DNA of 64,000 nucleotides. Origin: Musa acuminata AAA Group. Its lineage: Eukaryota > Streptophyta > Magnoliopsida > Zingiberales > Musaceae. The stretch is taken from contig NC_088340.1 of the NCBI RefSeq assembly GCF_036884655.1, forward strand, positions 29,452,501 through 29,516,500, written 5' to 3'. Made by a program: the position numbers and the translations under genes. Below, one piece after another: positions 36,590 to 48,566 of the stretch (its first letter is position 1; each line of letters starts with the position of its first letter). The notes beneath the pieces are model-generated. The model worked only from the letters and a program-made list of their open reading frames with translations, did no database searches and was not told the origin of the DNA.

Positions 36590-39500
36590 ATGAAAATTGG
36601 GGGAACTCTGAAACACCAATCTGTCACTGTTTTGATTGATATGGGTAGCACTAATAATTTTATGGATAGGAAGGTTGTAGCCCGATTAGCTTACTACATC
36701 GAATGTTGTGACAAATTTGAAGTCAAGGTCGCCAATGGACGGATTTTAACCTGTGACAACAAGTGCTCAAAGATAAAACTGATTTTGCAAGGTCAAGAAT
36801 TATTTGTGGATTTCTTTTTATTACCTTTGGAAGACTATGAAGTGGTGCTTGGAATTGAATTACTATCAACCCTAGGTGATGTCTCTTGGAATTTTTCTAA
36901 ACTAATTATGAAGTTCTTTATTAATGGAAGGCAGGTGACTCTCAAAGGAAGACGTGGAGGTAAGGTTACAACTATCACTAGCTATCGGATGGAGCGGGTC
37001 CTTCGGAAGACACACCGGATTTTTGGTGCAATTGCATAACATTGAAAAGGAAATGATAGTGAACATTTCGGTTGGAAATATTAAATCATTGCTAACAGAG
37101 TTTGCGGATATATTTGCAGAGCCACATAGACTTCCACCTCTTAGATGTCATGATTATCGGATCTCACTATTACCCGAGAAGGCACCAACCAATGTCCGAC
37201 CCTATAGATATCCACATTTTCAAAAGGCAGAGATAGAGAGGATTGTCATAGAGATGCTCAAAACAGGAGTTATACGAGCTAGTGTTAGCCCATATTCCTC
37301 CCTAGTTTTACTAGTCAGAAAGAAGGATGGCTCATGGCGGATGTGTGTCGACTATCGAGCACTTAACAACATTATAGTGAAAGATAAATATCCTATTCCA
37401 GTAGTGGATGAACTGTTGGATGAATTGGGAGGAGCTCAGGTCTTCACTAAATTGGACCTACGATCGGGCTATTATCAAATCAGAGTTCATGAAATTGATG
37501 TTCAGAAAACTGCCTTCAGGATACATAACGGCCATTATGAGTTTCTAGTAATGCCTTTTGGTTTAACCAATGCGCCCTTTACCTTCCAGAGTTTAATGAA
37601 TGATATATTTCGGGCTCATCTTCGTAAGTTTGTTTTGGTTTTCTTTGATGACATTTTAATATACAGTCATTCCCTAGAAAGTCATTTATTACATTTACGA
37701 ATTATCTTTAATATTCTTCGTGAGCATGGTTTTTTTTGTCGAGAAATCCAAGTGCAGTTTTGGGCAACCTGAGGTTGAGTACCTCGGCCATATCATATCT
37801 CAAAAGGGTGTTGCAGTTGATCCTTCAAAAATCCAAGTGATTACAGACTGGCCAATTCCAAAGTCAATCAAAGCTTTAAGGGGGTTCTTGAGACTAACAG
37901 GTTATTATCGAAAGTTTGTGAAGAATTATGACAAAATTAGTGCCCCCTTGACGTCACTTCTAAAGAAAAATACATTCAGATGGTCAGAAGAGGCAACTCA
38001 GGCATTTCATTTCTTGAAAACTACAATGACTACTACACCCGTGCTTGCTTTACCCGATTTTAATAAAATGTTTGTGATTGAATCTGATGCTTCTGGAGCT
38101 GGAATAGGGGCTGTATTAATGTAGGAAGGTCGGCCTATCGCTTATGCTAGTAAGGCTCTTTCCCCTTCCCATTTGAGTTTACCTATTTATGACAAAGAGA
38201 TGCTAGCCATAATACATGCAGTCACAAAATGGAGACCCTACCTAATTGGTCGACAGTTTCAAATACGCACTGATCACAAAAGTCTCAAATATTTTCTAGA
38301 GCAAAAGATTTCTTCTTCAGAGCAGCAGAAATGGGTCACAAAGCTACTAGGATTCGATTATGAGATCGTTTATAAAAAGAGAGTGAGAATTTAGTAGTAG
38401 ATGCCCTCTCACGCCTTCCAGAACAAGCTGAACTAGTAGCTATTTCTATTCCTATTTACGAGACTTTGGAAGTTATCATAAGGGAATGGTCAGATAATCC
38501 TGAGATCCAAAACATCATTAAAAAATTAGAAGAAGCCCCAGGTTCTGTCTCAAAACATCATTATAAAGGCCGAATAGTGGTTGCCCCACATTCTTCTTGC
38601 CAGATAATAATTCTGAAGGAGTTCCATTCATCACCAATTGCTGGTCACTCGGGATTTCTCCGCACTTATAAGCGAGTTTGACAACTTTTTTACTGGAAAG
38701 TTATGAAAAATTTTATCAAGAAATTTGTTAATAAATGTGATATTTGCCAACGTCATAAAAGTGAGACAGTAGCCACCCCAGGCTTACTACAGCCCCTCCC
38801 TATTCCTAATGCTACTTAGACCGACATATCTATGGGTTTCATTAACGGTCTCCCACCATCTCAAGGAAAGAGTACTATACTTGTAGTCATGGATAGGCTT
38901 ACAAAGTATGCTCATTTCTGTACTTTACGACATCCTTATACTGTTGCAAGTGTTGCTCGTATTTTTGTGGAAAACATAGCTAAGTTGCACGGGAGTCCCC
39001 GTTCCATTGTTAGTGACAGAGACAAGATTTTTACTAGCTCCTTCTGGACAGAACTTTTTCGTTTACAAGGTACTCAGCTGAATATGAGCACTGCTTATCA
39101 TCCACAAACAGATGGGCAAACTGAAGTGGTAAATAGGTGCATAGAAAATTACCTCCGATGCTTTACTAGCGACAAGCCGAAGAAATGGATTAAATGGCTT
39201 CCCTGGGCAAAGTGGTGGTATAATACCTCTTACCATTCTTCTATTAAAATGACTCCATTTAAAGCAGTTTATGGTCAACCCCCACCTACAATTACAAAAT
39301 ATATACCCGGTTCTTCTAAAGTTGATCAAGTAGACAAGGAATTGATGGATAGAAATAAGATTATTCAACTTTTAAAGGATAACCTCACAGTCGCACAAGC
39401 AAAAATAAAATAACAAGCTGATAAACACTGAAGTGAATGAGAATTTACTATGGGTAATTGGGTTTTCCTTCGTCTTCAATCCTACAAGCAAACTTCCATA

Positions 39501-39859
39501 AAGGTCCAATCTTTCATGAAGCTATCTCAATTTAGGTATTAGAACGCATTGGACAAGTTGCTTATTGCTTGGATTTGCCTGCTAGCTCTAAAATACATCC
39601 AGTCTTTAATGTTGCATGCCTTAAAAGGAAATTGGGTGAAGATGCAATAGTGCAGTACCATTTGCCAAACACTTCTACTAATGGGGAAGTTCAAGCTCAA
39701 CCACAAGCTATACTTGATCGACGAGTTGTAATGTACCGCAGACATCCTGTAATTGAAGTGCTGGTGCAATGGGTCAACTTACCAAAGGAATATGCCACTT
39801 GGGAGTCCTACAACATGCTTAAGGAGAAGTTTCCAGAATTTGATGCTGCTCAACCTTGA
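36590..39859 (+). pseudogene. Chromovirus pol with C-terminal chromodomain, broken
   Basis: Order: protease with VLIDMGSTNNF near 36632 (catalytic Asp kept; the usual second residue Ser/Thr is Met), RT with FTKLDLRSGYYQIRV near 37443 and the FFDD box (VFFDDILIYS) near 37640, RNase H with [14 protein letters not shown] near 38080, then integrase with a zinc-finger half ending CDICQRHK near 38740 and the DDE residues in VVMDRLTKYAHF, VSDRDKIFTSSFW and the TDGQTEVVNRCIENYLR block. The chromodomain follows (VLVQWVNLPKEYATWESYN near 39760). Lesions: a frameshift at a T8 run near 37730, a TAG at 38122, a frame change near 38390, a TGA near 38679, a TAG near 38817 and a TAA at 39411. Confidence 0.92.
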
Positions 39860-39888
39860 GGACAAGGCTGAATTGAAGGAGGCGGGAT

Positions 39889-40158
39889 TATTAGGATTCT
39901 TTTATTTTTTCTTTTATTTTTTATATTTTTTTTTTTTTGTACGTATTTATTAAGTCTGTTTAGTTTAGCTAAAGTCGGAACTCTATAAATAGGGATGAAA
40001 CTGTTTCTTTTCGATTATCTATGAAAAATACTATTTTGTCTTTTGGGAAACCCTAGGAGGTCGGTTGATTCCCTTGAAACGATCAAGGAGATCGATCCCC
40101 TTGAAGTAATCATCCCTTTTTCTTCTTTTTTTTACGATAAGACTGTAGGATCTTATCA
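39889..40158 (+). repeat. 3' LTR of the chromovirus
   Basis: Begins TATTAGGATT directly after the polypurine tract (the 5' LTR has TGTTAGATCC) and ends ATCTTATCA. It shares the TATAAATAGG promoter phrase and the CGATCAAGGAG...CGATCCCC block with the 5' LTR. Confidence 0.88.
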
Positions 40159-41627
40159 TTGAAGTCATGGGCAATACGCAAGCATATGCTGCAAACTTAT
40201 CCAGGTCATGGAATCGTCTCTAACATATTATTATACTTTCGAGTTGCCATTTGTTTAAGCTCACCCTTCTGTTTCGGTTTTTTATCTTAGGTTTTCAGAG
40301 ACGTGTGTGCCTGTTTTAAGGTGAACGGTCTCTTCTCCTATCATTTATTTCTTGGAGTTTGTGCATGGGGTAAGAATTCCACGGAGCACAACTTTATCGT
40401 CTCGTAGGCGGGCGTCGGAGGGAGGCCAGAAAACGGACTCTGCGGGGTCAAGGAAGCGTCCAAAGATGCATGTTTCATCACGCGCGTGCTTGCCGTGAGG
40501 ATTGGGTTCCACATGGAAGGTGCGAAGGTTTCGGACGCGACACGCAAGGTAGGATTGGGACGACGATGCTCTCCCCATGTCGTATGTGTCCTTGTCCACT
40601 GACACTTCCCTCTCTCTCTCTCTCTCTCTCTCTGGACAGATTTGGACGAGGGAGTTGGCGACGTCACTCGAGGCCGTCGTCCCTTTTCACACGGTATGGT
40701 CGTCCATTTTTCTCCCTATTCCTTTTTTTTTCTCTTGCCAGGTTGTTGGGAAAAAGATTTGCTTCGAGTTCCGTAGGATATCTGACCAAGAAATCCATCA
40801 ACATGCACCTTACACCCCTGCCGACGCCACGTCAAAGAGATGGTCAACTTTAGAACCCTCTGCAAGTGACAGTGACAGCAGCAGCTGCGCTCATGGATGG
40901 TGTCGATGGCTCTCTTTGGCCTTAGTTCACGAGGGCAGCGTGCGTATATTTGGTCCCAACTCTTTGGGTCGAATTAGGCAGGTTGAATTCATTCGTAAAT
41001 CCTGAAAAGAACACGCAAATTTTCCATGGCCATGGATATAACTTGATCGACAATGGTGTAGGTTAAAAGTGGCTGGAAAACCTGACAGGTTTGATCTTAG
41101 AAATAGGGGGCTGAGCACAAGGCAGCGGCCTTTGTCAAAGCGGACATCGACAGAGGCGTGTGCGGAATCGTTGCTGATGGACACTTTCACGGGGCAGAGC
41201 GCAATGCAGCGGCCTCTGTCAAAAGCAGGCATGGTAAGAGGCGTGTGCGGTACCATTACAGATAGACTCTTCTCCCTCGCCACATATTTCATACGTGTAT
41301 CGATTATCTCCGACTATCCGGCTTTATTTATCTACCCTCCTCTCTGATTCTGCGGATCTCTCTTCTTCTAATGTATTAGTCGTAGGACTTGTCACCTCTG
41401 GTTTCGTCCCAAGTTTATCACTCTTAACCCGTCCTCCTCCTTATTTGCTGATTTGTCTCCGGACGCTGTTATTTGGGTACTTTCTTTCTGGCCTTTTCCA
41501 AAGAAAATCTTCCCGAGTTTGAGGAGGCTCAAGGTATCGGCACCCAATAAAACGAGCTTGTCTTCCTGCTTTTCTTGGATCTTAAACGGATCAAGACTGG
41601 GGCGTTGTGTCTGATTCAGAAGAAGCT
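40159..41627 (+). other. Upstream region and probable 5' UTR of BCAT copy 2
   Basis: This GC-richer stretch contains a CT dinucleotide run at 40609-40633 and an imperfect direct duplication with an 84-bp period, GCAGCGGCCT at about 41122 and 41206, each followed by AGAGGCGTGTGCGG. Open frames on both strands here (for example 40341-40667, 40577-41005 and 40927-41292) have no recognised domain. The promoter and leader of the downstream gene should lie here; a leader intron is possible but not shown. Confidence 0.5.
40609..40633. repeat. (CT)n repeat upstream of BCAT copy 2
   Basis: An uninterrupted CT run in the probable promoter or leader of the second aminotransferase gene. Confidence 0.9.
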
Positions 41628-43012
41628 ATGTCAGTGAGGCGAGCTCTCGTGCCTGCTTCGTCGAGCATGCTTTACAGGGTGGGTCAGTTTGTGTTCGTCC
41701 TTTGGTGATTTTTGCAGTCTTATTTTACCTGTGCTGTTGCTGTTGCTGCAGCTTGCAGGCCGGCGATCCTTTGCGTCGCGGTCCGCTTCATCCTTGCAAC
41801 AGGCATGCCTTGACACCATCAGGTGAGATAGACACGATCGTATATGGTTATTCTGATGACTACCATGTAATTCTGTCCTCCTTTTTCTTTTTGAGTATTA
41901 ACACATTTTTATCAAACCTCGTATCAGTTTTTCTTGTAATTCTGTCCTCCTTTTTCTTTTTGAGTGTTAACTGCAACCTCCTTGGACTTAAAGAGGAAAA
42001 TAAATTAATCATCTGTTCTATAAAGTTAGTAGTTTGTGTTATAGTTCTTACTTATGGATAATTGTGTTCATCTTCAGATTCTAACCCAAACAGTTGTTTC
42101 CTTGATTTTACCCTATGCTATGCGATGTACTAAATCCTAAATGATAATTCTTGTTTCTTTGTGTTCTTGTAGGATCTTTTAATCTATTTTAGTATGGTTA
42201 ATAGTTTTTGTCTAAGATTTTAGATTAATAGAAATATACCTTGGTGATTGGAAGGAAAAGATAAATGTTGAAGACTTAAAGTATCCTCTATCCTTAACTT
42301 TGATTACATTCCCCAGCATTTGGTTACAAAAAAGAGTATTTATTTTGGTTCCTACCGAACGAGTAAAAAGAGAGAGACTCTGGAATTACTATCTTTACCG
42401 GTGGAGAACTTGCAAGAAAGGGGGCATGTCTTTTCTTTTACCTTTTTTTTTTTTTTTCTTTTGGGGAGGAGGAGGGATTGAAAGAAAATAAGAAAAGTTA
42501 GCTATTTTGAATTTTGTTTTTCTCTTTTTTTTTTTTTTTTTGTAGGATATCATTTTCATAAGTTGTGTCCTCACCTGAAATTTTAGCAGCTTGTCGAGTT
42601 GCGGATTGACATGAACTTTTTTCACTTGTGAAATCCGCAGGAGTGATGAAGAAGATGCTGATATTAACTGGGATGACCTTGGGTTTGGTCTCGTACCGAC
42701 CGACTACATGTATGTAATGAGATGTGGTCGAGATGAGAAATTCTCATCCGGAGTGCTTAATCGGTATGGAAACATTGAGTTGAGCCCATCATCAGGAGTC
42801 CTAAATTATGGGCAGGTTTGCAGATTTATGGCACGCATCTGTCAAGAATATTTATTATGTTTCTTGCAGTTGTAGATAGTGTTAGTTCTGTAGCTCTTCT
42901 CTTTAATCTGTATGTAGCCTACAGGGACCTTCATATTATTCCACCAATCTAAACTAAAGGACTTTCGAAATTCCTAAATTGTACATATACATTCAGTAGG
43001 TGATGCTGTTTA

Positions 43013-43048
<36 letters not shown>

Positions 43049-45731
43049 TAAAAAACTTGTTTGAACATTTTCGGTAAATTGTGAAATCATTGTCTTGATC
43101 AGGGTCTATTTGAAGGTCTGAAAGCATATCGGAAAGTAGATAATGGTGGTTTCTTGCTCTTTAGGCCAGAAGAGAATGCACGTCGAATGCAAATGGGTGC
43201 AGAGAGACTGTGCATGCCATCTCCATCAGTTGAACAGTTCATTCATGCCATCAAAGAGACAATATTTGCCAATAAACGATGGGTATGATGTTCTTAGGTT
43301 CATATTACTGAGATTCTGTTATCTGTGAGAAAAGGGCTCATTCAGCTCTGAATAGTTCACACGAGATCCATCTGTATCATGGTTTCTGAAACAGGTGCCT
43401 CCTCAAGGAAAAGGTTCACTCTATATCAGACCACTACTAATAGGGAGTGGACCGGTGCTTGGTTTGGCTCCAGCACCAGATTACATGTTTCTAGTCTATG
43501 CTGCTCCTGTGGGTACATATTTTAAGGTAACTGATGCTTAATGATTGTCCTTTCTTATTTTACCACCAAATTATTTCTGTTTTTGCAACAAAAGATAATT
43601 TTCCTCGCATGTTGGCTGTTGCTTATCATAAAGAGCTAATTCAGTATCTATCATCGATACATTGTATTTTTACTTGTTACTTGTTTCTTGCATCACTCTT
43701 CTGTGAGTGTTATATAATCTTCCTTCACTTGCAGGAGGGTTTGGCTCCAATCAATCTAGTAATAGACGATAACACTCATCGTGCCACTCCTGGTGGGACT
43801 GGTGGTGTGAAGACAATTACCAATTATGCACCGGTATTTTTCTATTTCTTTTTACCTTATTTAGTATAATATGAGGTTCATGGGCTTGCAATCTCCATCT
43901 GCAAGTTGACTTGTCCAATCACTATCCTATATGATTGGACATGTTTTCGAAGTTTCTTCTCTATGAGATTAATCTTCAAAATGTTTCCCAGAGTTAATTT
44001 TGTCCTTGGGTCCTTGTAGACAAGTCAGTATGATTGTGTAATTCCAATAGACCCAAAGATCATATTTGCCTAAAGAATTACTGGTTCTGTTGGAGAAATC
44101 TAACAAACATTTTATATCCCCACTTGCATCCAAAGATACTCCTTTCATGTTTTCAATGCAAGGCAACAACGTCAAGGGTTTTCAGTCTTGCTCCATTTTT
44201 CAGGTTCTCAAGGCACAGATACAAGCTAAGGCTAAAGGATTTACGGATGTTTTATATCTTGATTCTATTAAGAAAAAATATTTGGAGGAGGCCTCTTCAT
44301 GCAATTTGTTCATTGTGAAGGTATGCTTGTGCCTCTTTTTTGGAGGAATCTCTTTTGCTAACAAACAAGTAATCTCACAAAAAAAAAAAAAAAAAAACTC
44401 TGCTTTTATAATCAGTTAACATGTGAATATTTACAAGATTTTCTCTTGCAGAATGATGTCATTTCAACACCGGTTACTATGGGAACCATTTTACCAGGAA
44501 TCACCCGCAAAAGCATCATTGAAATAGCTCGTGATTATGGATACCAGGTCAGAAATTGATCATTACAAGAACCGTTGTTATCTGTTCTTTTGAAAGGCAA
44601 CTCGCCGGTATCGACATTAGGAAGGTTCAACTTTACCGAATCCGAAGACATTTCATACTTCTTTCAGAAGAAAGACCAAGGATGAAGGCCCTCATGATTG
44701 ATACATTTAGTGCTTAAATATTTAGACATAATTTTAATACTAATCTGAGAAAACTATGTAGAACTTATATCTTGCTAATCCATCAAATTTAAGTGATAAT
44801 TATTGAGTTAGTAATGAAAAACTGCGAGACATCATAGGTTGTACCGAAGGTGCATCCATCTTGAGTCAGAGACACCAAAATAATACAGACATGAATTTAT
44901 TTTTCATTTTTGCTAGAGCTAAAGGATTGAAAAATATAGCAAAACATTCATGAAGAGTATTTGAAAAATATGACCTTAGCCACATATGTGTTAGTACTGG
45001 TTGGTTGGGTTATACATCCATAAAAAGTCAGATTCCCTTAGTTGAAAAACAAAACAGTTGCATAATCTATTTTCTCCTTCCTTCACTTCATTTATTTTAA
45101 TTTTCTTATTTCTGTACCAATCAGGTGGAGGAACAGCTTGTCTCTGTGGAGGATCTGATGGATGCTGATGAAGTATTTTGCACAGGAACCGCTGTGGTTG
45201 TTGCTCCAGTAGGCAGCATTACTTATCAAGGCCAAAGGTACTGATAAATGTTTTCCCTTTTTTTTTTTTGTGTAGATCATTCATATGGCATTGTTTCAAA
45301 AAATATCTGCCACTGAAACAGTGAATATTAGAGCTTGATATGAAAAAGAATGACTGAGCTCTTAAATCTTCTTCTTGGCAAAGATCAACAGGGAACCAAG
45401 AATCAGCATAAGATCCACTGATAGATTGTTGTAGATTAACAATGCTTTAAATCTGCTCTAAAATTATTTTACATTAAAATAGAAACCATCGGTGCCCTAT
45501 ATAAGCACTGTTGTAAGCTGAAAGGAAGGAAATAAAAAAAATAAAAATGCTGTTCTCCTATCTATCTTCTTTTGCTTTTCAGTTCTTGATCATGGATAAT
45601 TTCTTTGCCTGTGCAGGTTTGAATATAAAACAGGAGCTGCAACTGTCACTCGAAAGCTATATGATATCCTCACCGCAATTCAAATGGGGCGGGCAGAGGA
45701 CAAGAAAAGATGGACGCTTGAAATTGATTGA
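41628..45731 (+). CDS. BCAT: Branched-chain amino acid aminotransferase, mitochondrial-type leader (copy 2)
   Basis: It belongs to the same enzyme family as its upstream neighbour. Exons: 41628-41678, 41752-41822, 42641-42815, 43103-43282, 43395-43526, 43735-43833, 44204-44320, 44452-44547, 45125-45237, 45617-45731. They total 1149 nt (382 aa). Exon 3 and exons 5 to 9 have exactly the lengths of copy 1 (175, 132, 99, 117, 96, 113); exon 4 is one codon longer. The first two exons encode [17 protein letters not shown] and [17 protein letters not shown], an Arg/Ser/Ala-rich amphipathic leader with an RRSFAS site typical of mitochondrial presequences. Mitochondrial members act mainly in branched-chain amino acid breakdown. 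The PLP lysine is K229 in [13 protein letters not shown]. Core motifs [18 protein letters not shown] and [15 protein letters not shown] are intact. All introns read GT-AG. Confidence 0.95.
43015..43045. repeat. (TA)n microsatellite in BCAT copy 2 intron 3
   Basis: A short TA run flanked by TTTAAACA on the left and TGTTTAAA on the right, so the whole segment is self-complementary. Confidence 0.9.
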
Positions 45732-46108
45732 TTGTCCCAAACTTTTTGTATACATGCATCAGAATCGTGCGTAAGCAAATTATGAATCTGAAAGGAAAGT
45801 GTATTTAAACATTGATTATGACCATGTTGGGAGCTCACAGTCCCAACATATTATGCATCTAATGGTTTGCCATCATATGGTGAGGCAAGCGTATCCTTTT
45901 AATTATTTGGTTTGCTAGATCATCTTTTCTTGTGGACAAATAAACTTAGCGTTTATCTTTAGAGTGAGAGAATTGCTGATGAATTTTGCATAGCCTATGA
46001 AACAACATGTATTATTATATTATTCTTTTTATTATTTTAATTATTACGCCATTTTCTGTAAAATGAACCTTGTCATTTTCTAGTGACAACAATTGAGTTA
46101 AGAGAGAT

Positions 46109-46178
<70 letters not shown>

Positions 46179-46432
46179 CGAGCAGCGCTAAAAAAGGCCT
46201 AATAATTTACGACCTGGCCCACGATGATCAATCAGGCCCAACCAAAACGGACGGACGGACAGTACTAGCGTGAACACGAATCCTAAAGTCTCTCGCCTTC
46301 TTTACCCATCGGCTTCATCATAGCTGGGGTTGTGAGGCTTGCGAGGCATGCGGAAGCAGTCGAAAGTGATGCTGAAGAGAAAACCCTAACCGAGGCGGAA
46401 AGAGAGGATTCGACCGACCGTCGGCACCACGG
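45732..46432. other. Spacer between BCAT copy 2 and the EMB2759-like gene
   Basis: Holds the 3' flank of the aminotransferase gene and, after the TA repeat, a GC-richer stretch that should be the promoter and leader of the next gene. The minus-strand frame 46522-46283 is not supported as a gene. Confidence 0.5.
46109..46175. repeat. (TA)n microsatellite
   Basis: The longest TA run in the window, about 67 bp, lying about 260 bp upstream of the next gene's start codon. Confidence 0.95.
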
Positions 46433-48540
46433 ATGATGGCTTCGGTGATCACGGCTTCTTCCGGTTCGATGTACCTGGTCACAAGTAAAGTAAGTTCGAA
46501 CCTCTTTCAATTCGCTGAACAATTCTCTGTGCGTTATTTTGTGAGGATCGGTGGGTTTCGTTGATGGGGAAATGGGGACAAGGTAAGAGAAATGAAGGTT
46601 CGGGAATTCACCAATAATGCACTTTGCTTTACCAAGTCCCTCGACGATCTTTTAGGTCGAACTTTGAGGGAATTCCTAATTATTTGGACATTCCTCCGAG
46701 CTAATCTAACTATTGTGACCGAAGGTTATTTCCAGACGATGGTGATGTGCTTGTGGTCATGTCCGAAACGTTGAGATCCTTCAAGGAGATTGTTCGACTT
46801 CTAACGACACATTCACATGAGAATCGTGATGTTCTTCATGTCTGCTTGTACATATTGCATACTGATATAGAATTTAGATGATGCTGGTTTGTTTTGATGG
46901 AAAAAGGTTTAGACTGTAAAAGTGTTTAACTTGATAAAATTGGATTGCTTTATATCAAGCTGAGGTACTAATTTTGGTGGACTGTTGGGGATTCTAGTCG
47001 TGTATAACTCATGACAAACAGACATCTTAGTTTCAGCCACTGTGGTGATTCTTTTATTTTATCAACCCTAGCTTGCTCTAGTGTTTGAGAAGTTCTTGAA
47101 ATTAATGCCATATCTTTCACTAGAATTGTCACTGGTCATACCTTTGATTAGCTTGTTGTATGCTTCCATCGTTCTAAAGATCCCTGAAGGATGTGCCATC
47201 GAATTGCAAGGGCAAAGTTATGAAATCTTAGAGTCGTACCAACATCTGTGTTTCCATACTTATAGATCATCTAAGTCGGTCATTTGCAGACTGCCATAAC
47301 TATAAGAGTTTTGCATGACATCAGAGGGAAGGTGAGAATTATTAAGGATGAGAAGAGATTAGATACCTTAAGGTATTGTCTGGTTCTGAATGGAGGAGAT
47401 TCATTAAGCCATTGACTGGAGGCTCCAGCCTGCCAGCCACGATAAAGTTATGAAGCATCAAAGAAACCTGGTTATGGTACTTTGATCCTGATAACCCAGA
47501 TTAATTTAATTGACCTAGTGAATTTGATTAAAATAGCCATCTCTTGTTTTTTTTTTAAAAACCAGATTTAGTATAAGTTGATTGGCTGTGTTGAAATGCA
47601 TTATATGACTTGTTTGTGTTTTTCTGTCTTCTGAGATAATATGTTATTTTGTTCCTTTTAGGTTTATCATGTTTTCCCTAATAAATATAGAATTAAACTG
47701 CACTAGGCATAGCATTGTGAATAATAATTTCTTACTAGATTCTTTAACATTCTTGCTTTTCATTTGGCAGATAATAACTCACTGTAGCTGTAGAACCTTT
47801 GACCATCATGGCTTCTATCCTTCTTCAAAATACCACTTAAAGTGGCAACCTATAAGACATTCAATAATGAAATTGCAAGCTGCTGGAAAGTTTGCTCAAC
47901 CAAACAAAGCTACTAGTTATTTCAAAGATTTGGCAGATAGGATATGGGAGGCCTATCCTAAATCGCTCAAAGAGTTTCCTTGGGAGGAAGCTAAAGATAT
48001 GGTTCTTCGCCAATTGTTCTTTCTTGGAAAAAAGGCTCTCAGGTGGTCCTTCATTGGGCTGTATGCTATAAGCTTTTTATCGGACATATCTCTTGCTATC
48101 TCAAGAGATAGAGAACTTCTTGTACCAATTGGCCTGTTTGTTGGTGTAGCATTGGCAGATTTCATAAAGGAATCCTTGCAAGAGTTTTTGAAAAGTCGCA
48201 TAGAGGTATAATTTGTGATTTACTCATGATTTATTTTGATTATTCTATTTCTGTTCAAATTTGTGATCATACCCTTGCATTTCTTACTGCTTTTGAACAG
48301 GATGGAGACCCTAATACAAATCTTCTGGGCATTGGATCATTTTTTGTGTTTGTTAAGTTTGTTTCTTTGTGCTTCAAACTGCAAGGTAAGGTGCTTCTTT
48401 CGCATATTGGCAATGGTGGACTGATGCAAGTTCTGTGGTTGGTGAGAAAGTTGCAGCAGACAGATGATATCAAGAATCAGAACGCACCGTCGACTGATGC
48501 AAGTACTGTGGTTGGTGAGAAAGTTGCAGCAGACAGATGA
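46433..48540 (+). CDS. Plant-specific protein resembling EMB2759, probably organellar
   Basis: Exons 46433-46489, 47771-48205 and 48301-48540 join in phase to give 732 nt and about 243 aa. The N-terminus (MMASVITASSGSMYLVTSK) is Ser/Thr-rich and acid-free, like a transit peptide. The middle exon holds the conserved-looking part: KWQPIRHSIMKLQAAGKFAQ, FKDLADRIWEAYPKS, then two hydrophobic segments, ALRWSFIGLYAISFLSDI and LLVPIGLFVGVALADF, which could span or associate with a membrane. I connect it to the Arabidopsis EMB2759 type from memory of these phrases; the biochemical role is not known to me. The third exon ends in a 73-bp tandem duplication that shifts the frame, so the last residues (ASTVVGEKVAADR) come from the second copy read out of its original frame. 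A GT at 48385 could instead be a donor, but reading through gives plausible sequence. Confidence 0.65.
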
Positions 48541-48566
48541 TATCAAGAATCAGAATGCGCCGTCGG
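48421..48566 (+). repeat. 73-bp tandem duplication at the 3' end of the EMB2759-like gene
   Basis: Copy 1 is 48421-48493 and copy 2 is 48494-48566, both starting CTGATGCAAGT. They differ at a handful of positions (TTCTGTGG/TACTGTGG, AACGCACC/AATGCGCC). Since 73 is not a multiple of three, copy 2 is read in a different frame and supplies the stop at 48538-48540. Confidence 0.95.

Larger units (their letters stand above)
35198..40158 (+). mobile_element. Ty3/gypsy chromovirus (Reina-like), nearly complete but inactive
   Basis: A 4961-bp element with two LTRs: 35198-35445 (248 bp) and 39889-40158 (270 bp). It has a Met-tRNA primer site, gag, protease, RT, RNase H, integrase, a C-terminal chromodomain and a polypurine tract GGAGGCGGGAT. 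The five bases before it (TTGAG) and after it (TTGAA) agree at four positions, consistent with an aged target-site duplication. Short LTRs, a length of about 5 kb and the chromodomain fit the Reina group. Several stops and frameshifts make it non-autonomous. It lies between the two BCAT genes in the same direction. Confidence 0.92.

Noticed and set aside
40927..41292. A 121-codon minus-strand frame upstream of BCAT copy 2
   Set aside because: It covers the imperfect 84-bp duplication, has no domain and lies in the likely promoter and leader of the next gene.
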